In this document: positions 48,577-59,300 of the stretch, in pieces
Numbering within the stretch: position 1 is the stretch's first letter
How the letters are laid out: the number at the start of each line of letters is the position of its first letter
Origin: Capitulum mitella
Lineage: Eukaryota > Arthropoda > Thecostraca > Pollicipedomorpha > Pollicipedidae
NCBI GenBank assembly: GCA_030062745.1
Contig: CP099839.1
Coordinates: 5,255,115 to 5,319,114 of the forward strand
Length of the DNA stretch: 64,000 nucleotides
Direction: 5' to 3'
Notes under the pieces: generated by a model
What the model was told of the DNA's origin: nothing
Databases searched by the model: none
What the model saw: the letters and a program-made list of their open reading frames with translations, nothing else
Program-made: the position numbers and the translations under genes

Positions 48577-51500
48577 ATGTCGGAAGGAACTTCAAGGAAA
48601 CCCAACAACAAAGGTATGCTTTTAAGGACCTGATGATTTATGGGCTTTGCGACTGCTCAAGCGTTTCAGTGCAACAAAAAAGCAAATTTTTTTCCTTTAT
48701 TGAAGCGTCTGCAGAAGTTATTGTGATTTTCATGTAGTGGTTTCTACTGCAGGTTGTGCAGGTCTGTGACTCATAATCCTTGTCTGTGTGTGGGCAGATG
48801 GAGTTTTCTTCGAGGATCCCGAACTTCCCGAGGGATGGACGAGGAAGTGTATACAGCGCGCCACTGGCCAGTCGGCGGGGAAGTGGGATGTCTATGTGTA
48901 CAAGTGAGTAATGTCTGAGCCAGCATGCTGATAATGGGACTTGATAGAATGATTTAGAAATAGGATGCTTATAGTAGGATTTTGGTTTAGAAATAGAAAT
49001 GATAGGTTTGATGATGATAGAAGACCAGTTTTGCGTTTCGCCATTTAAGTAGGAGGTGTATCAAATATTCTGGAGCTGTACCCCTGTTTGTGCATCATGA
49101 GATATTGGCTGTATTGGATCCATCGGAAACTTTCGTAATTATGCCTGAAAGTTGCGGATAAAAAACGCCCTGTAGCATCCAGTGGCAGCTCGTGGTCTCA
49201 CAAACACGTGGGACACAGCGCAAGTGAAGCAGCAAACTGTCTTATGTACCGCTGCCTTTCTTAAATATGCTGTGTAACTATTAAACTGTAAATGATATCC
49301 GACCCTGTTAGATCGACATATGCAATAGAAACGAAATGTTACCTGATGCATCACTGCCGGACTTTTGTCGTTATCTGCAAAGAAACGTACCTCAGACTAG
49401 GCGTCCACTCAAATTAATGCATCGAAAGTAATCAAAATGCGGTCGCGTCCAGTGCTCCAAACAGTAAGTTCTCTCATGTTTCTATGTCGAAAAAGCGTCC
49501 ATCACTGCTGGGGGCATACAATTAATGCTGAATCGTTCGGGAATTTGTCATACTTTAATCAATAGTTACCGTACAAATACATTCCTTTCTCTGGTGCTGA
49601 TGCCAACGGCGTCGTGCAGTCGTGAGTTGAGCATTGTTCGTCGGGACTCTGTCAGCTGCATTGGCGGCGGCCGACGTGTAGTTTCGCGGACTTGCACCAG
49701 GGGCGCTGTATTACATAGGATTCTAACGTTGGCTGAGGCTGGTGAGCTGGCTGTCTCTACGGCCGCCTTGCACCGTATGCTTGCGGGGGCAGCGAGGGTG
49801 GGGTGCGTCGCGCCGTGGGGCGTCTTTGCGGTCATGTTGCCTACTATGGAAGGGTTCTCCTGCCTTTCCATTTACGGGTAGGGGATAAAAAAAATGTTGA
49901 TGAATTCGGAGCAAAGTGAGAACAAGTTTCCGATTAAATCATGCATTAAGTTTCATAAATAGTGTCACACATATAATGTATGATTTTGATCCCACATTTC
50001 TCGATACTTTTGTTGAGGCACTTCCGCAGTTGCCGGTAACGACGAACCGCCTCTGGTGGCATCGGACATTGCATCCGGTGCATGAAACCACTGTGTTCCC
50101 TATTCTTCTGTATACCGTTGCAGAAAATAAGAAGTCACATACTGTTAGCATTTTAATGGCTTGCTGTACAAACGTGGCATCAAAATCTAGAACCAATAGC
50201 GTGCAGTATAATGCATTATGCAGCATGTATTTGAGGCAAATTTTAAGCACTAAAGATTGAATGAAATTTCTAATGATTGACGTATTCGAACCAGTGTCTC
50301 AAAACCTAAGGTGGCTATTTTCAAGCAAATACGATTTTCGTGCCAGACGTCCACGGGACAGTACGTACATGTGTCGCATAGTGTGCAGCTCACGGTGTTG
50401 GCAAAGCTGGACGGGCGTCTGTGGCCGCTTTTTCCGGTGCAACATCGCCAGTTTGATTCATTGCATGGTGCAGATCAAATAAACTTCGACTTTTCAAACT
50501 GCATTCGAGGATGCGTTTTCATTCCACGAAAACTGTCGCACTACGTGAAAACGTAGTGCGACAGTTCATTGTGACATATTCTGATTAGGGATATCAAATC
50601 TCATGGTATTCTAATCAGAAGATGAAAAGTTTCTGGTAGATTCCAGACACTGGCCATTGCGAAGGTGGCTCGGACACCTATCAGTGCATTGGTTAAAGTG
50701 AAATCCAAAGATATGTGTAGCATGTTAATTTTTAAGACCAATGGCTATAGTGAGATATGCGTAGTCATTGTCTTTTCCTGAACCTTTGTGTTGTTTTATC
50801 ACAGTATGTGGAGGTGATAACTCAAGGTAACGATGTGTTTCTCTGGTGCTCGCAGCCCGATGGGTCGGAAGTTCCGCTCCCAGAACGAGGTGCGCCGTTA
50901 CCTGGAACAGATAGGCAGCGATCTCTCCCCGGATCTTTTCTGCTTCAACCCGCACGCCCAGGCGGGCACACCCAGCGGGCGCCGCCGGCCCGCCGTCGTC
51001 TCCACCCCCGCCTCCACTTCCGCCTCCGCCTCCGCCTCCACCTCAGCCTCCGCTTCGCCGTCGGCATCCGGCACTGCCGTCAAGCGCAAACTGCCCGCCG
51101 TCAACACGATAGCTTCAAAAGCCGTTCGGCGCGCGAAAGCTGTTCAGGCGAAGCCGGTGGGGAGACCAGTGGGAAGGCCGGTGGGGAGACCGGTGGGAAG
51201 GCCGGTGGGGAGACCGGTGGGAAGGCCGGCAGGAAGACCCGTGGGGAGGCCCGCAGGAAGACCCGTGGGAAGACCCGTGGGAAGACCTGTGGGGAGGCCG
51301 GCCGGCTCCGGCGACGCCAGCGCCAAGCTCAAGCTGAAGTTCAACTTCGCCAAGCGGCTCCCTCAGGCGCCGGCTCGCGGTCGCGGCCGCGGCCGTGGCC
51401 GCGGCCGGGGCCGGGGCCGTGGCCGTGGCCGGCCACCGAAGCTGGACCGGTCGCCGGCGGCGGCGGCGGCGACCTCGCCTGCGTCGAGCACGCCGCCGTC

Positions 51501-53183
51501 TCCCAAAGAGGCGCCGGCGGTCCCCGCGGCGGCGCCGGCGGCGCCGCCGACTCCGGCGTCGCCGCCGGCGGCACGGCCGGCGCCGGCGACGGCACCCCGG
51601 GCGGCGCCGCGGAGCCCGGCCATTCCGGTGACCCCGGCCGCCCCGGCCGCCCCGGCCACGCCTCCCGGGAAAAGTGAGTGGCCGCCACCCTGCTGAGAGG
51701 TGCTGGTCGGGACTAGACGCAGACAGCGAGGAAAGCCGTGCCAGGTCCCCGCGAAAGATTTGTTCAAAAATTTGTTTAATTTTCCGGAAAAGTGGATATC
51801 AGGTAAAAATTTGTTTGTTTTTCCAGGAAAGTGGATATCACAACTGTATTATGTCATCTTGGTAGGCGCCATGTTAGTTTTAAATGTACAGTAAAAAGTT
51901 GCCTTCCCGCATCCCCCATCACTGAGTCCAATAATGCAAAGTTAACCAGTCTTTCAGAGTGTCTGACCTGTTTCCTCCCGGGCACCTCAGGTCCGAGCGC
52001 ATACGGCCGTCGCCGCTGGGTGCCGCCGTCGTCGCCGTACGGCCTCGTGCAGGAGAAATACCACCAGGATCCGTGGAAGCTGTTGATCGGCACCATCTTC
52101 CTGAGCAAGCCGTCGGGTCAGTAGCCTCATTTTCGACCGCGAGTCTGGCTTGGGCTCTAGAGATTGTGTAGTTTCCCATGATTGGCCATTGAATGTTGGG
52201 TCTCGTATATATCCAGCGGTCCCTTTGCGCTTGTAAATTCGATCCAATGGCCAGTTTAATGTTGGCCCTCGAATTGGGCATGTTTTAGATTAGATCAGTT
52301 TATCTGTTCGTAATTTAAAGTAAAAATAAGTAAAGTAAAGTAAAGCACGATTCTTTCGCACACATACTCGCACTTTTCGCTTCCTGCGTGTTGCCAAGTG
52401 CTGCCATGACCTTGTCCTGCTGGCCGCAGAGACGTCTCCGGACGAGGTGTGGGGTGACCCGCCGCCGGTGCTGGAGTGTCGCCGCGCGCACCCCCTGCTG
52501 GAGAAGTTCTTCCAGCGGTGGCCGACAGCCAAGGCAGCTCGCGCCGCTAGCCCTGCCGACATCAAACGGCTGATCGAGCCGCTGGAGCTCGGGGACGATG
52601 TTGCCCAGCTGATCACCAAGTTCTCAGGTTCGTCGGGCGTTCCTACGTGATCCGGCCGACCTCTCGACCCTTAAATGTAGATGGTGATCAACTTTGACGC
52701 TGTGCTATTTTTGGCTGGCATTTTGTGTTTCAAAGTCCGGATGAAAATAATACTCTGGTGCGGGAGGAGCAAAGTGAAAGGGCGCCAGGGAAGATAGCAA
52801 AAAGTACAGAGTCCCAGGGAATTGGGAAGTTATGTACCAGGAGGTAATTACTGCATGTGGTTGTGGCCACTTAGGGCTGTGTTGATTGTTACGTTTCCAA
52901 GCTGATATTCTGACATGCTTTTAGACCGCGAAAGTTGCTTGGCTCAGGTCTGCCCGATAGGATGTTGCTCCCAGTTCGAACAAAAGCCCATTGACTTGCA
53001 GACGAGTACATTTCCAAGAAGTGGAAGTCTCCCACTGAGCTGTACGGCATCGGACGGTACGGCAGCGACGCCTATCGGATATTCTGTTTGGGCCAGTGGA
53101 AGCAGGTGCGCCCCCTGGACCACATGCTCAGCCTCTACCACAACTGGCTCTGGACCAACTACAAGGCGCTGCGGCTGGACTGA
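48577..53183 (+). CDS. MBD4: methyl-CpG-binding domain protein 4, mismatch-specific thymine/uracil DNA glycosylase, six exons
   Basis: Base-excision repair enzyme that removes T or U from G mismatches made by deamination at CpG. Exons: 48577-48613, 48798-48903, 50856-51673, 51991-52116, 52430-52627, 53002-53183. Every phase closes, giving 488 aa (human 580). The MBD spans residues about 16-80, with [20 protein letters not shown] and GRKFRSQNE; Arg28, Asp43 and Arg55 align with the methyl-CpG-reading Arg/Asp/Arg of MeCP2. The linker (about 81-320) holds 12 V/A-GRP repeats (149-196), a long RG run ending GRGRPPK (AT-hook-like), and Pro/Ala-rich sequence. The HhH glycosylase domain spans about 324-488: [32 protein letters not shown], and VRPLDHML with the expected catalytic Asp468. 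An extra stretch of about 16 residues (about 367-382) interrupts the first helices. An acceptor just before the ATG implies a 5'-UTR intron. Confidence 0.94.
48904..50855 (+). other. MBD4 intron 2
   Basis: It splits the MBD between Tyr47 and Asn48 (phase 2). CpG-rich. Contains a perfect 16-bp hairpin (50531-50566) and a nearby 10-bp inverted repeat (TTCTGATTAG / CTAATCAGAA, about 50578-50622). Open frames on both strands at 49525-50260 have no recognisable domain. Confidence 0.6.
50531..50566. repeat. perfect 16-bp hairpin with GAAA loop
   Basis: AACTGTCGCACTACGT (50531-50546), then GAAA, then ACGTAGTGCGACAGTT (50551-50566). The arms are exact reverse complements. In RNA the loop would be a GNRA tetraloop on the plus strand, which is also the MBD4 sense strand. 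Confidence 0.85.
51157..51300 (+). repeat. 12-bp coding tandem repeat (VGRP)n in MBD4
   Basis: Twelve consecutive in-frame 12-bp units encode VGRP or AGRP. Alternating GTGGGGAGACCG and GTGGGAAGGCCG forms suggest growth by 24-bp steps. It lies in exon 3, in the linker between the MBD and glycosylase domains. Confidence 0.9.
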
Positions 53184-54223
53184 GCCGGTCCTGGCCGAGT
53201 TTTAATCTCGGATGATTTTACCGGACACCGCCGTCCGGCGACACGCGTTCTGCGTCCTTTTGGACCAGATCGAGGGGTGCGAGTGCGACTCGACTCCCGG
53301 TCTTTTCGCGTATCTGGCCGGCCACGGATGTTCATTGTCATGGAATTTGGGTGCCGTGTGCTGGGCGCTGCGACCAAATCATTGTCACACACGTTGGCCG
53401 GTGACGCATGCCGATCAATACAATCCCATTGTACACTTCGGCTTTATGTACATTTTAACCATGTACCTGGTTTGAAGCATTCGACTGTGACTGATTTCAG
53501 TCGTCAACAGAATACAGAGTACATTTCGTAAGCCATGTTTGGTAAACATCGGATTTTGTTCAGAGTGACGGAATAGGTCAGAAGACGAGCCACAAGAATT
53601 TTGGCCTTGTTCCGTGTTCCGATATGTTCCGACATGTTGTCAATCCGTTGATATGTTCCGATATGATCCGTTGTCAATGTCCTTAAACGGCGGCAGCAGT
53701 TAATTCAAACGCGTAGTTACAACACAACGGGTAAACGACGAAAAGGCCCAAAAGACAAAAAAATTTTCGATACACATCGAATCCCGGTAGGTATATGGCC
53801 GAAGCTCATCTGCTTCGAACGCATGTTGGCCGTCTACAGAGAGGACGGTCTGCACAGGAGAAGCCTCGCATACATTGCAGGCTACATTGAAGTTGCAGCA
53901 CAATTTCATCATGAGACACAAATACTCCGATTACAAGTACGTCACCCGTGCGGTTTTGCGGCAGAAGCACGCATGAAGCTTGGGGCCACGGTGTTTCCTT
54001 GAGGACATCCGTGTGCGAATTATGACACGCAGTTTCTTGGGCTTCCGTGTCCACAGAAAGCATGGAACTCAAGACAGCTATACTTCATAGGACTCCTCGT
54101 AAACAAGGGGACAATGCGCAATATGCGTGGTTCATAATATCCACCGTTAACATTACAGTGATGCCCACCGTTAACATAGCTCCGTGTTCGTAACATTATA
54201 AGTCAGTCTGTTCGTTTATTTTG

Positions 54224-54670
54224 AGTTAGGATGCACAGCCTTTGGGCTCAGGTGTCCCGAGTCTGAGAAATGTGTCTCGCCAGGCGTCGGACGGTTTTCT
54301 GATTACAGGTCATTGTTGTTTGTCGGTTAGGACACACAGCCTGTTCGGCTCAGGTGTCCGACGTCTTGTGTTTTGCCGGGCTTCAGTCAGTCGATTGCAA
54401 GTCCGTATGTTTGTGGGTTAGGACACACGACCTGTTAGGCTCAGGCAGGGACGCAGTCAGGATTTTCTCAAAGGGGGGAGTTCAGTGTGACCTGAAATCA
54501 TACGGAAATCGCCGCTGGGAAGATGATATGCAATGGTTCCACACAAAATGAGGGACTAAGGAGGAAGGCCGGGCCCCGCTTTGGCTGCGCCGGTGGGCTC
54601 AGGTGTCGGAAATCTTGTGTCAAGCCCAGCGTCTCGTCGGGCCGCAGTTAGTCGTCTGGTCACAAGTCCG
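54224..54670. repeat. ~91-101 bp tandem repeat, about three units
   Basis: Units begin GTTAGGATGCACAGCC (54224), GTTAGGACACACAGCC (about 54325) and GTTAGGACACACGACC (about 54416). Each is followed by GGCTCAGG(TGTC) and a CTTGTGT...CAGTYAGTCG stretch. The third unit is split by the MITE at 54446-54595 and resumes at TGTCGGAAATCTTGTG. Confidence 0.7.
54446..54595. mobile_element. 150-bp hAT-type MITE with 8-bp target-site duplication
   Basis: The ends are CAGGGACGCAGTCA on the left and, on the other strand, CACCGGCGCAGCCA on the right. GGCTCAGG flanks both sides (54438-54445 and 54596-54603). CAGGG-type ends plus an 8-bp duplication are typical of hAT. Removing it restores the uninterrupted tandem-repeat unit. 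Confidence 0.8.
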
Positions 54671-56382
54671 TAATGCAAAGAAAACACACAGAATTTGCCA
54701 TACTGCGTCATAGTTGTCGCATGCCACAACAACAAACGAAATACAGATACAAATCGAGCGAGAGCGAGAAGGCACTGGACGAGCCAATGCGTAAATGAGG
54801 ACGGGACATAGCGAGAGTAATTTGGCGGATATCAAGCCTTTCTTGCTCTTCCTGTACCTCTCACGCATTTTCCAGCATACTGGTCGTGTAAAGGAGGATT
54901 AAATAGCCATCGTCTCCGTTTCGTAAGTACCTGAGAATGGTGCCCGACCATTCAGGGGTTTCAACTTGTGTTCTTTTGGGAGGCCCTGGCTCGCCCAATG
55001 TCGATTTGAGCCCACCCAATGTCGGTTTGGGCCCACCCAATATTTTCTGCCAGTTTTAAAGAAAATGGGCCATAATAATGGGAAGGATGACAGGAATAGA
55101 GAAGAGATTGGCAGAATATAAATAATAAGGTCTAAAGCAATGTATCTACCACAATAACATATTGTGAGTGGACAATATGTTGTATCTACCTATCTTTTCA
55201 TTTGCCACTGATATATAGACCAATGCACATGGGGATAAATGTGATTTTTAGTTTGTTAAATAGTAATAAAAAAACAATAAGTTTCCATTTGCCAAAACAA
55301 GATGGGCTAAATCTGTCAAGAAACCAACATTTGAGGGGAGGTTAGGTTGTCAGGTTTTGGCTTGTTTCCCTAATCTTTTATGGAGTAGTCATTTAATTGG
55401 CTTCCCTGTCACCATTACTGCATTGTGGTAGGTCAACACATTGCCCAAAATGAGATGTTTTGCTGGGAATAGTAGATGCCATTGAATCTGCTCAAAATGT
55501 GAGCTAATTGGCATTATTGGCCTTACCAGCAACAAACAGTTATATCTGGACAGGTGGTTGTTTTTTGTAAATGGTGGCAGTATGCCACCATTTAGTATTT
55601 CACCAATCAGTATTTCAACTGTAAATTTAATTAATATGTAACAGTGCACAACAAGCAGAGGTAAAGATACTAACTGATGTTGTAAAAGTTATCATTGGTC
55701 ATGTGTAAATAAGAAAAAGTATCTTGCATGGGCCTGTTTTTCATTATTCATCATTGTGTACCACTGTGATGGCAACACTGGGTATTTATTGTTATGACAG
55801 CATTGTTGCATAAATGGAAGGCCTGGTGGACCAATACCCATCAGTGTGTCATACCCAAGTCTTGCTCTATAAAATGTGTGTACTTATGTCAGATGTATGT
55901 GTGAACACACTAGGACATGTATATTTGAAATAGCCAGGGTATTCGGACTTGCTAATGTAGTTAACTGATGAAATTGGTTGTGAGACATGATCAAGACAGT
56001 CCACTTTGGTCAGTTTATGAGAAGAATTAATAGAGTCAGTTCCATTATAACATGTGTGCAATCATATCTAGGGGCAGATCCAGACCATGTGCTAGGAGTG
56101 TTAGGAGTTGGGCACCAGTCTCCATTTCCAGGACCTGACCCACCACTCTAATGTTGATTTTTCCTGGATTTTGGCCACTTTATTTTGACATTGCTGTAAT
56201 TTAACATGCATTAAAACAAAGTGTTTTGGAAACAAAAAAGATACCATCCCAAAAAGGGGTGGGGCAGAAGACAAGTTGCCCCTCTTTTCCAGGAAAAAGG
56301 GACCATGGCCCTGGCCCTGGTGGCTCCCTGCCCCTGGATCCACCAGGGTGCACAGTATTTTAGGTGCTTCTAAATGTTGCAG

Positions 56383-56397
56383 ATGCACCAGCAGTGA
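56383..56397 (+). promoter_or_regulatory. four-codon upstream ORF overlapping the DYM start
   Basis: Directly after an AG acceptor (56381-56382), ATG CAC CAG CAG TGA reads to 56397, and its TGA overlaps the DYM ATG as TGATG. If this acceptor is used, ribosomes meet the tiny ORF first and would need leaky scanning or reinitiation. The transcript start is not known. Confidence 0.45.
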
Positions 56398-59300
56398 TGG
56401 GTGCAGGAGTCAGTGATTTGAAGCATGTCAAAGACAGCCAGGAGCTGGCCAAATTAGTTAGTGAAGAGCTCATTGCACCAAATGATCCCTTCTGGAATGA
56501 ATTATTAGGATTCAGCCTCAAAAACAGGCCATCCAAGTGAGTATATCATTTTTACTTTTGATGTTGTGCACATTTAATATTTAAAATGTGTATGTGTTGA
56601 GTTGTGCCTGTTGGTCTTGGACTGTTGTCCCTTTGTTCAGAATGTGAAAAATATGGAGACATTGACTGGAAAACCCAGTAAGTATTATATTTTTATGATA
56701 TGTAAATACACAAGCTAAAATGGCTTTTGTTCATTAGCTGTTGTTAGCTGTAATATGCCCAATAATTGTCTAACTGCTAGTGTGGTTATTCAAGCTTTGC
56801 CAGTGCTACATGAGAAGCATTTGATTTCAGAACAGATGAAAAGGCCCTGCAAAAAGATGTGGAAGACTTGCTGTCTGCCTTCATAGTGAACAATCCCAAG
56901 ACTGGAAACTTTGCATCCTTGATCAGAATTTTCTCACTGAAGGCATCAGACTTAAAAACATCTTTATCTCATAAATGGTAAGCTTTTGCCTGTTATGTTT
57001 GTGTAAAGGTCTAGATACGTCTGTATTAAAACTTCCGTCGATTTCAGTTTGGGCAAGGAATTAATAAAATGATTGGCACTGTTTTTACTTTTCAGTTCAC
57101 ACATGTAACATATTGTGAGTGGACAATCACTGGCTGTCATGTATTCCACAAACCGTCACAGGTCACCCGAAGCACAGTCCCCGTGGTCCGTGACCCGCTT
57201 CAGACCGCGCTGTCCGCCGTTCGCCTCGTTCCAGCTCCGAGCCGGCGGGCGAGACGCTGCGCGCGGCGCTGGTGGTGCGCCAGCTGTGCCAGCTGCTGGT
57301 GTCGGCGCCGGACGAGGCGGCGCTGGTGCACCAGTGCCGGGCGCTGCCGCTGCCGGCCGGCGTTCCGGCGCCGGCCGCCGCCGACCCGCTGCAGCTGCTG
57401 ATCGTTGCCCTGCTGGAGCTGATCGTCGGCCTGCCGCTGCTGTCAGTGCTGGTCGGGACGTGTTGCGGGAGGATCCGGGAGAATTGCTGTATGAAGCGGG
57501 CATGACTAGTCATTGTGGCACGTGGAACTGTGCTGGCCTTTTCTGAAAAGTGTTCTGCATCAGGGTGTAAGGCCTGTGTAAAATACGATCTCCTTGGGGC
57601 GCTCACGCTTCCGACCTTGGTGAAGGCTAGCTCTGAGTTTTTGGTATTTGTCGTGAAATTTCGTGGTGGATTTTTTTTGCACTTAGGAATCTGAGACAAA
57701 AGCGGGTAAATTAGTATGTTTTTGGTGTATATCAGCGGCGCTTTTTCTAGTGTTTAATCGAGTCTGTCTGGACCATATTCGGCATTCCTGTATTGAGCCT
57801 TCTTTTTTAGTGATTACTGAAAAGGAGCTCACCACGCTGTACTCTGCGGTGGAATCTCATTTACTAACTCGCATAATTTGCGCCATTTTAGTTGTGGTAT
57901 GTGCTTTGGTTTAAATGAGGCAACAGAGCTGTTTTGTATGTAAAAGCAGATTACCATGCCTGTAGCACAGCACGTCCTATCTGTAAGGTATTTTGCATGC
58001 ATTTCTTAGTTACTGGTTTGACATACAACACCTTACCATAATGTTACATTGACTGCTGGCTTGCGGTTGTTAACTTTTACGTCGCTCCACAGGGAAAGCA
58101 CATATTACATCCACCTGGAGGCTCTCAACACGCTGCTGATCCTGCTGGGTAGCCAGATGTACACAGCTAAAGAAGCGTGGGAGCTTCCCGTTTACAGGTA
58201 CATTAGTCCTGGTCCTTTTCCCCATCATCACTTAAGACATGTAGCTGCGGATGAATCAGCTGTGAGGACGATGTGGGATGAACACAGCTCGTGCGCCGAC
58301 CAGCACGCTTCCTTTTTGATACGATGTTTTCGGTGATCAGGGTGCTGACCACCGCGGTGGCCGTGCTGTGACCGGACCGACGTGTCTGGCCTGCGGGCAG
58401 GACGCTGATGACCGGCCGCTGCGCCGAGCACGCCGACACGCTGGTCAAGACGCTGCTGAAGCGGGTCTCGGCGAGGGACGACGCGCCGAGCTGGACCGGG
58501 GGCGGCAGCGGCGGCGGCGGCGGCGGCGGCAGCGGAGGCAGCAGTCTTGCGCTCGGCCTGGCTGGTCAGTCGGCGGCCCACCGCAGCCCGCACGGTGTCT
58601 GCCCAACTGCTGTTACCGTCAGTGTTGAATTCGCAAAACACTCGTTTTTTGTGAGGAGGACCCGTTTGTCGAGACGAAAAACTGTGGAAGAATCAGAAAC
58701 TGACGGCTTCTGTACGATTGTTTGCTGGCATATCTAGTATCTGGTATCTGGTGAGATATCGGGTCTGAGATGAGATCACATTAGATCTGAGGTCTGAGAC
58801 TCATATGATATCCGAGATATAGAATGTAGCGGGACGTAGTGGTATTTCAGTCAGTCTGGATAGTTTTCAGTTTCAACTTTGATTTTTGCTTTGTGTGTTT
58901 CAGGTGGCCTGTGGAATGCTCTGACCCTTGGCTACGGATCTTTGTCATCGTCGCTGGAAGAGGAAGATGATAACTGGCCGCCAGTTGCCAAGCAGAGCCT
59001 CCACGTGCTTATCGTGCTCGGAAACCACTGCACTAATGATGAACAGCTGCCAAACCCGTACAGACGGACAATGTTTGAGATGGCGAACTTTCATGGTATG
59101 TGTTTTGAATGGAAGTTTCCAGAACTTGAATGTTTCGAACGGAAGTGACACGCCGATAGGGACATCCTTAGGCCTAACATTTACAGGAACCGCAGAGAAA
59201 ATTGTTTTGATTGGCAGTTCCCAGACTTGCATTTTCAGAAACTCCGGATTGCTGTCATACGAACACATACGAATTTTGGACCGCGAGCATCCACGCAGTT

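Larger units (their letters stand above)
53184..56396. other. intergenic region between MBD4 and DYM
   Basis: CpG-rich up to about 54950, then CpG-poor. It holds the interrupted tandem repeat at 54224-54670 with its inserted MITE and a run of GATATGTTCCGA-like words at 53610-53680. No canonical AATAAA for MBD4 was spotted. The DYM promoter and 5'-UTR exon must lie in the right part but were not located. Confidence 0.5.

Noticed and set aside
50757..51677. Second long open frame (306 codons) over MBD4 exon 3, and arginine-only frames nearby
   Set aside because: These are shifted readings of the GC-rich repeat. The frame that continues the MBD and joins the glycosylase exons in phase is the real one.
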